Of a DNA stretch of 64,000 nucleotides, positions 25,101-31,132 are shown piece after piece. Made by a program: the position numbers and the translations under genes. This stretch comes from an uncultured Oscillospiraceae bacterium (GTDB lineage Bacteria; Bacillota; Clostridia; Oscillospirales; Ruminococcaceae): the NCBI GenBank assembly GCA_934448295.1, contig CAKSEY010000014.1, positions 1-64,000 on the forward strand, written 5' to 3'. Under the pieces are notes generated by a model. That model made no database searches. It was not told where the DNA came from and worked only from the letters and a program-made list of their open reading frames with translations. Positions within the stretch are counted from its first letter, which is position 1; each line of letters opens with the position of its first letter.

Positions 25101-26267
25101 GTCGGAAAGCAGGATATGGGAGTCGTGCGCACCTCCACGCAGAACGGAAAGGTCACCAGCTCCAGCGGCAGCTATGCGGGCGGAATTGCGGGATATTCCT
25201 CTTCTGCAATAAGAAAGTGCATATCCAAGACCACCGTTTCCGCCTCCAGCTATGTGGGTGGAATCGCGGGGCAGGGGCTTATCCTGACGGATAACGCTTC
25301 TATCCTTGACGCTTACGATTACACCGAGCGCGTGGGCGCAGTGGCGGGATATGTGGACTTCTCCGACAAGAATGCCGAGGTGCTGAGAAACAGCTTTGTT
25401 GACCGCGGCGTTGCGGCGATAGACAACATCAGCTACTCCGGAAAGACCGTGCCGGTGGATTTCGCGAAATACCGCGAGATAGCCGGAGCGGCGGCAGTCA
25501 TAGACGTGAAATTCATGGTTGACGGAGAGCTTGCCGATACTATCCAGGTGGATTACGGCGGAACGCTGCCGGAGACTGATTTCCCCGAGATACCCGCCAG
25601 GGAGGGCTGCTTTGCAAGGTGGTCGGAATTCGACAACGACTGCATAACCTTCCCGGTGGTGGTAGATGCGGTGTACACCCCGTATGTAACGGTGATCGAA
25701 AGCGCGGAGCAGTCCGAGGGTGGATTTGCGCTGGTGCTTGCGGACGGGCTTTTTGATGACGGCAGCACGATAAAGGTCGCAACACAGAGCAGCAGCGTGT
25801 TCGCCCCCGACAACAACAGCGAGCTTCGGGTGGTGAAGATACACTCCGGGGTTGCCGACAGCACCGCTACGCAGCTCAGGTTCCTGAAGCCCGAGGGCAG
25901 GGGAAACGTGAACGTTATGCAGTTTGTAAACGGCGTATGGAAGTCCATCAGCTTCAAGGACAACGGACATTACCTGCTGGTCGAGGACCCGGCGCTGACA
26001 AACGGCACGGGAACGTACTGCGTACAGCTCCAGGCGATTGAGTTTGTTCCGATGATAATAATCGGTGTATGCGTGCTTGTGGCGCTGATAAACATTATAC
26101 TCTGGACTATCCTCATAAAAAGAAAGCACGCCGCCGGAAAAGCGGCAAAGGCTGCTGAAAAGCAGGAGGATTCCGAGGAAAATGAGGAAGATTCCGAGGA
26201 AAATGAGGAGGATTTCGAGGAAAATGAGGAGGAGCCTGAGGAAAAGGAGACTGTGGACAACAAGTAA
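22188..26267 (+). CDS. giant GLUG-repeat and heptad-repeat surface protein
   Basis: A 1359-residue membrane-anchored surface protein. A signal peptide (about 1-36, ending ASA-like SFAQA) is followed by GLUG-like repeats (GGIAGSNSGNITNC, about 140-300), a roughly 580-residue helical region of repeating hydrophobic heptads rich in Ser/Asp/Ala (about 310-890) like the YhgE/Pip type, further GLUG repeats (about 910-1080), a beta region, one membrane segment (about 1285-1307) and a basic then acidic tail with EENEED repeats. Start is ATG 22188 or the third Met at 22197. It overlaps the MMPL gene, as YhgE/Pip-like partners of RND transporters do. Role inferred: wall-spanning partner of the exporter or adhesin. 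Confidence 0.88.
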   Translation: MMNMKHINKIISVVAALTLAAAVPMGSFAQAAQASQTASSRTELTISDAAGLRQLAEDCRIDSYSKDLYVTLTADIELSGDFTPIPVFGGTFDGAGHTISGMDISEDGSYCGLFRYVLRGGLVKDVTVKGHIDIGGTSGYIGGIAGSNSGNITNCSFSGSVKGTEYVGGIAGINEKNGLISGCEAAGAMSGSHYTGGIAGSSTGTILNCSSRCSVNTTASEAKLSIQDIDWDSIMSSEEPASMTDAGGIAGYSDGIIQGCENHGTVGYPHIGYNVGGIVGRQSGFVNNCANYGEIFGRKDVGGIAGQLEPYQSIDFAEDTVQKLLDEMTVLSTKVNKLISDAKGAGSAVNNQVQGLTTQMDNLKNSADDISDRTQDIYNGWTDGVNQITARADEALDGISPALDDFRSGLDLLSQLGSTLSEVFDQLTASGDEMQEAIDSGKDGIDTLSTAVSGISSALDDIALAADKISSSLGDTDKIQSSVKDMIKALNSANGEVTNITAALTQIGNSCDKLQQWVTGKDFKQLSDGMIELGKAMQDVSSALSRMSRALQKIVGSVDEKELKTAIDEFSSAAADFSSASKHASAAIKAVTITTDKDELSKALAKVKKESESAADSLSDAADHISAASDAISKAVDSDQLSAGLNLMESASKELSYALSDTETALNTITEAYSNISSSNVPTETYNEISAQIKNINDCMNNISAAAGQINDALDEITDQLDAGALQDGIDKIAVAADKLSDAADVVASSSESFNSAADSLSSAIDWLKGASGSASDASAFLSDAGKKFSDGMYKLTNLVKKIGDEPVVEFPAADAEFAAAVDSFSNDFAGITSALSAISSTAQQQSNVLLDDIQAISDEFSNITAILQDLKDKTMSSDDSDSFSTDVSEDDSNSKVGKAASCTNYGGVQGDLNVGGIAGSMAIDFDFDPEDDIASNGDHSLSFSYKVRDIVEDCTNTGEITAKKNYCGGIVGKQDMGVVRTSTQNGKVTSSSGSYAGGIAGYSSSAIRKCISKTTVSASSYVGGIAGQGLILTDNASILDAYDYTERVGAVAGYVDFSDKNAEVLRNSFVDRGVAAIDNISYSGKTVPVDFAKYREIAGAAAVIDVKFMVDGELADTIQVDYGGTLPETDFPEIPAREGCFARWSEFDNDCITFPVVVDAVYTPYVTVIESAEQSEGGFALVLADGLFDDGSTIKVATQSSSVFAPDNNSELRVVKIHSGVADSTATQLRFLKPEGRGNVNVMQFVNGVWKSISFKDNGHYLLVEDPALTNGTGTYCVQLQAIEFVPMIIIGVCVLVALINIILWTILIKRKHAAGKAAKAAEKQEDSEENEEDSEENEEDFEENEEEPEEKETVDNK

Positions 26268-26289
26268 AAAACTGCTGATAATATAGTTA

Positions 26290-26357
26290 CAGGCTGTCGA
26301 TAAAGGCGCATCTGCACCTTTCTCAACAGCCTGGGATAGATGCTTTTCGACAAGTTG
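26290..26357. repeat. nested palindromic repeat, short copy (a)
   Basis: CAGGCTGTCGATAAAGG...TTTCTCAACAGCCTGGGATAG...TTTTCGACAA. The same outer sequence occurs at 49301-49430, where an extra 62-base palindrome sits at the GCATCTGC word. Confidence 0.75.
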
Positions 26358-26398
26358 ACAGGCTGGCGGTTTCCCGTCAGCCTGTTTTGTTTTTTAGT
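26358..26398 (+). terminator. terminator of the MMPL-surface protein operon
   Basis: ACAGGCTG ... CAGCCTGT stem followed by TTTGTTTTTT; A-rich sequence on the far side may let it serve the MATE gene as well. Confidence 0.8.
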
Positions 26399-26418
26399 TT
26401 TTCTTAAATCTCAGGGAA

Positions 26419-27819
26419 TCAAGCCGATTTTCTGCTCTCCTGCCTTTTCATTATACGGAATTCCACTATCAGCATGATAACGCACGCGATACCGGACAGC
26501 AGGTCGGCGAGGGGACCCGAATACAGTATACCGTCGATCCCGAAGAAAATGGAAAGCACGATCATCGGCGGCAGCAGGAACAGTATCTGCCGGGTCAGCG
26601 ACAGGAACGCGCCCTTCACCGATTTTCCTATCGAGGTGAAGAACGTGGAGGCTATCGGCTGTAAGCAGTTGAGCCATGTGAAGAACAGGAACACCCGGAA
26701 GAACTTCACGCCGAAGTCAAAGTACTCCTCCGAGCCGCTGCCGAACGCCGAGATTATCTCCCGGGGGAAAAGCTGGAACAGGATGAACGCTGCCACCGCC
26801 ACGGCGGCTCCCACGGTTATCGCCGAGCGGAAAGCCTTTCGCACGCGGTCGTATTTCTCAGCGCCGTAGTTGAAGCTGATTATCGGCTGCGCGCCCTGTC
26901 CAAGTCCTATAACTATCGAGAAGGTTATCTGGTTCACCTTCATCACGATCCCCGAAACCGCTATCGGTATGGATTCGCCGTAGGCTGAAAGCGCGCCGTA
27001 GTGCTTGAGCAGGTTGTTCATGGCTATCTGCACCACCATCATCGCAAGCTGATTTATGCAGCTTGCCATGCCTATCGCCATTATCCTGCCGGTGTATCTC
27101 CAGCGAATGCGCAGGTGCTTAAGTCCAACGTGGACTGTTTTATAGCGGGTGAGGTAGATTATTGCGACAGCGCCGGAAATTATCTGTCCGATTATCGTTG
27201 CGTATGCCGCGCCCACCATTCCCCACCGGAAGCCCAGCACGAACACTGCGTCAAGCACGGTGTTTATTCCGGCACCCAGGAGATTGCACAGCATGGTCAT
27301 GCGGGGGCTGCCGTCGGCGCGTATCAGGTGCCCGCCGCCAGTGGTGATTATCATGAACGGAAATCCCCAGGAGGTTATTCCGACATACTCCTCCGCCAGC
27401 GGAAGCACGTCCGCCGGGGAGCCGAACAGGTTCAGCAGAGGGTTCAGGAACAGCCTGGTTATCGCCGTCAGAATGATCCCGCAAATTATCATCATCACCG
27501 CCGCGTTTCCCACGAAATAGGGAGCCTTTTCGCGTTCCCCGCGCCCCATGTTCAGGTTGAAGCAGCTTGCGCCGCCTATTCCGAACAGAAGCGCCAGCGA
27601 CAGGCAGGAGGTGGAAAACGGGAACGCGATATTGGTCGCCGCGTTTCCAAGCGGCCCCACAGCCTGACCTATAAACAGCTGATCCACGATGTTATACAGC
27701 GCTCCCACCAGCATTGCGATAATGCTGGGCACCGCGAATTTCACCATCAGCGAGGTGACGGGGGCGTTTCCGAGAAGCTCGGAGCGGGTGTTTTCTGCGT
27801 TTTCAGGGGTATTGCTCAT
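26419..27819 (-). CDS. MATE family efflux transporter
   Basis: A 466-residue, 12-segment exporter of the MATE family, which uses sodium or proton gradients to remove cationic drugs and metabolites. The N-terminal segment PSIIAMLVGALYNIVDQLFIGQ and the mid-protein GQGAQPIISFNYGA are family hallmarks. The ATG at 27819 has GAAAGAG upstream; a GTG at 27828 is an alternative. It is followed by the terminator at 26358-26398 region in the opposite direction. It is probably transcribed alone. Confidence 0.93.
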   Translation of the reverse strand: MSNTPENAENTRSELLGNAPVTSLMVKFAVPSIIAMLVGALYNIVDQLFIGQAVGPLGNAATNIAFPFSTSCLSLALLFGIGGASCFNLNMGRGEREKAPYFVGNAAVMMIICGIILTAITRLFLNPLLNLFGSPADVLPLAEEYVGITSWGFPFMIITTGGGHLIRADGSPRMTMLCNLLGAGINTVLDAVFVLGFRWGMVGAAYATIIGQIISGAVAIIYLTRYKTVHVGLKHLRIRWRYTGRIMAIGMASCINQLAMMVVQIAMNNLLKHYGALSAYGESIPIAVSGIVMKVNQITFSIVIGLGQGAQPIISFNYGAEKYDRVRKAFRSAITVGAAVAVAAFILFQLFPREIISAFGSGSEEYFDFGVKFFRVFLFFTWLNCLQPIASTFFTSIGKSVKGAFLSLTRQILFLLPPMIVLSIFFGIDGILYSGPLADLLSGIACVIMLIVEFRIMKRQESRKSA

Positions 27820-27886
27820 TTTTTGCACTCTTTCTTTTGTTCTGTCTTAGATTGAATCCTAATAATTCGAATCTTTCACCATTATT

Positions 27887-28030
27887 TCACATTTCGATTA
27901 CGCTAAATTCATAGATGTGGTGTATTATATAATCACCGAAGATGACATACAGGTCGTCGCCGGACAAGCGCCGCAGCAATGCGGCATACCCAACAACCAA
28001 CCTCCCCTTTTTATGATGAGTTTTCATCAT
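27887..28030 (-). CDS. possible 47-aa protein
   Basis: A short minus-strand frame starting ATGATG at 28030: MMKTHHKKGRLVVGYAALLR..., then RLSGDDLYVIFGDY and a hydrophobic/aromatic end. A basic start followed by an amphipathic helix looks protein-like rather than random, but the ribosome-binding site (TGGGGAC) is weak and I recognise no family. The start codons lie in a small perfect hairpin (TATGATGA/TCATCATA). The opposite strand has signs of a transcript, so this could be non-coding. Call is tentative. Confidence 0.35.
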   Translation of the reverse strand: MMKTHHKKGRLVVGYAALLRRLSGDDLYVIFGDYIIHHIYEFSVIEM

Positions 28031-28111
28031 ACGTCCCCACGTTTTCCTTCCTTTTTTCGTGCGGGCGTTATATCTTGTTCCCCGCAGCCCACAAAGCTGC
28101 GGGATTTTTTT
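27928..28111 (+). ncRNA. possible plus-strand non-coding transcript
   Basis: A TATAAT box (27928-27933, no clear -35), hairpins GCCGCA/TGCGGC and ATGATGA/TCATCAT, then a textbook terminator CCCGCAG...CTGCGGG with seven T (28081-28111). No plus-strand gene precedes that terminator, so it needs a transcript of its own. Uncertain. Confidence 0.35.
28081..28111 (+). terminator. Rho-independent terminator, plus strand
   Basis: CCCGCAG, nine-base loop, CTGCGGG, A, then seven T. The T-run is on the plus strand only. Confidence 0.75.
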
Positions 28112-28133
28112 GTCTGCGGGAGTTCGCGGGATA

Positions 28134-28730
28134 TCACAGCTCGCTGCGGTTTTCCAGCGCCTTCATCAGCGTTACGTCGTCTGCGAATTCCAGCGCAGAG
28201 CCTGCGGGCAGCCCGTAGGCAAGCCGGGAAACCTTTATCCCCATCGGCTTTATGAGCCGGCTGAGATACACTGCGGTAGCCTCGCCCTCCACCGTGGGGT
28301 TTGTCGCCATAATTACCTCGCGGGCTTCTGAGAGCCTGCTCATCAGCTCCTTTATCTTGAGATCCTCTGCGGTAACTCCGTCCATCGGGGAAAGAAGCCC
28401 GTGCAGCACATGGTACACGCCCTCGTAGCCGCCGGAGCGCTCAAACGCAGAAACGTCCTTCGGGGATTCCACCACGCAGATGACGCCCTTGTCGCGGCTG
28501 TCGTCGTCGCATATCGCGCAGACCTCGCGGTCGGTGAAGTTCTGGCAGCAGCGGCAGAGCTGCACGCCGTTCCTTGCGCGCACCAGCGATTCAGCGAATT
28601 CCTCCACCTCGTGCGGCGGGAGGTTCAGCATATAGTAGGCAAGGCGCTGCGCGGTCTTTATCCCGATCCCCGGGAGCTTTGCGAACTGCTCCGCCGCAAG
28701 CGCCAGCGGTGCGGAAATAAATTCAGACAT
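28134..28730 (-). CDS. recR: recombination mediator RecR
   Basis: A 198-residue RecR, which loads RecA at gaps together with RecF/RecO. It shows the helix-hairpin-helix start (AKLPGIGIKTAQRLAYYML), the Cys4 zinc finger (CRCCQNF...CAIC, about 57-72) and a Toprim domain (ICVVESPKDVSAFE; MATNPTVEGEATA). ATG 28730 follows AAGGAGAATGAT. One base separates it from the upstream comEC gene, so they are co-transcribed. Length is normal for the family. Confidence 0.96.
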   Translation of the reverse strand: MSEFISAPLALAAEQFAKLPGIGIKTAQRLAYYMLNLPPHEVEEFAESLVRARNGVQLCRCCQNFTDREVCAICDDDSRDKGVICVVESPKDVSAFERSGGYEGVYHVLHGLLSPMDGVTAEDLKIKELMSRLSEAREVIMATNPTVEGEATAVYLSRLIKPMGIKVSRLAYGLPAGSALEFADDVTLMKALENRSEL

Positions 28731-28731
28731 A

Positions 28732-30717
28732 TCATTCTCCTTGTGCCTGCGTAATTCCCTGCGGGACGATACGCAGCCCGTTGTCGTAGATGTTCACCCC
28801 GTTTTCCGGCAGCGCGTTCTGCCGTGCCGAGGCATACAGCGGAAGCGCCGCGCCGGTCGGGGGAATGTTATTCTTGTAGCCATAGTATACCGCGATGTCT
28901 GCGGGAGTATCATCTCCGGCTTTCAGCATTGCGTAGCTTACGCCGTCGATCAGCAGGATATCCTCCGCCATGCCGAATTCCCGGGCGGCGACGCACTTTT
29001 CCGCGCCGGGAAGCTGCTCCTGCGGGCAAAGGAACGTATCCGCCGGGAAAAGCTCCGTCAGCTCCTGCATGGCGAGAAGCCCGCTGCTGTCAAGCTGCGG
29101 AGCGTTTATCAGCCGCAGCCGCGTTATTCCGCTGTCCGTCAGGAAGTCGAAAAGCTCCCGGGAGAAATTCCCGCTGCCGGATATCGTGACGGCGGCTTCA
29201 TTGCGTTCGCATATCACTGCCGCTCCGCTTTTCCCGTCCGAGATGAATCCGGTGTATTTCCGGTCAGAATCATGGCAGATACTCAAAGTGATCAGCAGGA
29301 CGGCGCAAAGCCCGCTGCATTGCAGCGCCAGCTTCGAATGGTCGGTAACAAAAGCGCCGATGATAAGCAGCAGCGCGATAAATGCCGCCAGGATAACGGC
29401 GCCGTCAAAGTCCATTGCCCGCCATGCTCCGGGTATATCTCCGAAGCAGCCGAGAATGCCCCGGAAGCAGCTGAGCGCCCATTTCAGAGGCACGGCTGTC
29501 AGCGGAACCCCGCTCATCAGGAACAGCAGCCCAAAAAGAACCGCCAGCGTAAAGAACGGCGACAGCGCAACAGATGCGGGTACCTCCGCGAGAGATATCC
29601 CGCCGAAAAGCGAGACGCTCACCGGAGCTATGCACGCCATCGCCCCGAGCGCCATCAGCGAGGCTTCCTTCAGCCTGGCAAGGAGCCGGAAGCGCTCCCA
29701 GCGGTAATGCCGCAGGCGGTTCAGCGCAGGACCAAGCTCCGCCGCACCGAATACTCCCAGCGCGGACATCTGGAGCGCCGGGTCGAATGCGGCGTTCGGC
29801 GTGAACACGGTCATTATAAACAGCGCGGCGCACAGGGAATTCAGCGTCACCGGCTGTCTGCGCAGGAGAACCCCGCAGCGGCAGATCATCAGCATGAATC
29901 CCGCCCTCATAACGGACGGCGAGAAATCGAACAGCACCGCCAGAATCAGCGCCGAGACTATCGCGACATATGCCTGCGCACTGCCCCGCCTGCGGCAGAA
30001 AAGCTCCGTAAGTATCGCAATGCAAAGCGTGATGTGCGCTCCTGAAACTGCGCACATATAGTTCACGCCGCTGTATTTTATGTCCCGCCGGAGCTTCAGT
30101 GGAAAATCTGAGGTATCGCCCAGCAGCAGACCTTTCGCAAGCTCCGCTTCGTCCCCGCCGAGCGTGTCCAGCCGGGACTCAGCCGCCGTGCGGACGGCAT
30201 CCGACCAGTGGAACAGCCCGCTGGGCTGTGTGGAGCTGTAAACCTCCGCCGCCTCGGCGGAAAGAAGCGCTCCGTCTGCGTAATTGAAGCCGCTCTGCTG
30301 CTCCTGACAGATCTCCGCAAGCACTTCGATATCCGAGCCGGGCTCGGCGGAATACTGCCCGGTGAGCGTTATCACTGCGAGCTTTCCGTCAATAACGCAG
30401 AAAGCCTTTGAAACGCTGAACCGCTCCGAGGAATAGCTCTGCGACATAATGTGACATTGCAGGCGCTGCTGCGTCCCGGCGAGCTGCCGCAGCGCCTGCG
30501 CGTAGAAGCACTCCCACCCGGAAATACACATCATTCCGAGCAGGAACCCGACAGCCCACAGGCGCCAGCGCCTTTTTATCAGGCATATCGCGAAAAAGGC
30601 GAGAGCCGCTGCAAACAGCGCTATCGGAGCGTCCCTTCCGGCAATGCACCCCGCAAAGAAAGACAGCCCCAGCGCGACAAGCGGGAGCTTCATCACGGCA
30701 ATTACATTCTTGTTCAT
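28732..30717 (-). CDS. comEC: ComEC/Rec2-family DNA-uptake channel protein
   Basis: A 661-residue membrane protein with the competence domain: hydrophobic N-terminal segments, an OB-like external domain (about 80-170), then the channel region with GDTSDFP, GVNYMCAVSGAHI and FSPSVMRAGFM. The C-terminal part (about 500-661) aligns in position with the metallo-beta-lactamase domain but lacks its HxHxDH motif, so nuclease activity is unlikely. The gene is inserted between ybaB and recR, usually neighbours. It begins just after the hairpin at 30721-30746 with only a weak ribosome-binding site (TTTTAAAGT). Confidence 0.88.
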   Translation of the reverse strand: MNKNVIAVMKLPLVALGLSFFAGCIAGRDAPIALFAAALAFFAICLIKRRWRLWAVGFLLGMMCISGWECFYAQALRQLAGTQQRLQCHIMSQSYSSERFSVSKAFCVIDGKLAVITLTGQYSAEPGSDIEVLAEICQEQQSGFNYADGALLSAEAAEVYSSTQPSGLFHWSDAVRTAAESRLDTLGGDEAELAKGLLLGDTSDFPLKLRRDIKYSGVNYMCAVSGAHITLCIAILTELFCRRRGSAQAYVAIVSALILAVLFDFSPSVMRAGFMLMICRCGVLLRRQPVTLNSLCAALFIMTVFTPNAAFDPALQMSALGVFGAAELGPALNRLRHYRWERFRLLARLKEASLMALGAMACIAPVSVSLFGGISLAEVPASVALSPFFTLAVLFGLLFLMSGVPLTAVPLKWALSCFRGILGCFGDIPGAWRAMDFDGAVILAAFIALLLIIGAFVTDHSKLALQCSGLCAVLLITLSICHDSDRKYTGFISDGKSGAAVICERNEAAVTISGSGNFSRELFDFLTDSGITRLRLINAPQLDSSGLLAMQELTELFPADTFLCPQEQLPGAEKCVAAREFGMAEDILLIDGVSYAMLKAGDDTPADIAVYYGYKNNIPPTGAALPLYASARQNALPENGVNIYDNGLRIVPQGITQAQGE

Positions 30718-30720
30718 ACT

Positions 30721-30746
30721 TTAAAAGGCGGGTCAGCCGACCCGCC
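30721..30746 (-). terminator. hairpin terminator between ybaB and comEC
   Basis: Minus strand GGCGGGTCGGCTGACCCGCC followed by TTTTAAAG. It should stop most dnaX-ybaB transcripts and limit comEC-recR expression. Confidence 0.75.
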
Positions 30747-30769
30747 AAAAGCTGTTATGTTTCAGGCTA

Positions 30770-31117
30770 TCAGATAAAGCCGGGGAAGGAAACGCCTCCG
30801 GTAACCTTTTCCATCTCTGCCGCGCCGTAGTCGTCAACTTCCTTGAGTATCTCGTTAACGCCGCTGATGATGAGATCCTGGAGCATTTCGATATCCTCGG
30901 GGTCAACGACCTCGGGCTTGATGGTCACGGACTTGAGCTGCTTGTCGCCGGTCATTACCAGCTCAATGGCGCCGCCGCCCACCTGCTTTGTGAACTCCTT
31001 GACAGCAAGCTCCTCCTGAATCTTGCCGATGTCCTCCTGCATCTTCTGCGCCTTTCTTACCATCTGGTTCATGTTGGGTGTGGAATTCTGATATCCCTGG
31101 GGTAATCTTGCCTTCAT
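30770..31117 (-). CDS. ybaB: nucleoid-associated protein YbaB/EbfC
   Basis: A 115-residue YbaB/EbfC DNA-binding protein (MNQMVRKAQKMQEDIGKIQEEL, then ELVMTGDKQLKSVTIKPEVVDPEDIEMLQDLI). It forms dimers that coat DNA. ATG 31117 follows AAAGGAT and lies 15 bases after the dnaX stop, the usual arrangement in Firmicutes. Confidence 0.95.
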   Translation of the reverse strand: MKARLPQGYQNSTPNMNQMVRKAQKMQEDIGKIQEELAVKEFTKQVGGGAIELVMTGDKQLKSVTIKPEVVDPEDIEMLQDLIISGVNEILKEVDDYGAAEMEKVTGGVSFPGFI

Positions 31118-31132
31118 AGTGGTGTTATCCTT

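Noticed and set aside
24042..26129. 695-codon minus-strand frame opposite the surface protein gene
   Set aside because: Shadow of a GC-rich repetitive gene; composition is not protein-like and no start signals are present.
26160..26260. Short tandem GAGGAAAATGAGGA repeats suggesting a CRISPR-like array
   Set aside because: They are in frame and encode the acidic EENEED tail of the surface protein; no spacers of uniform length.
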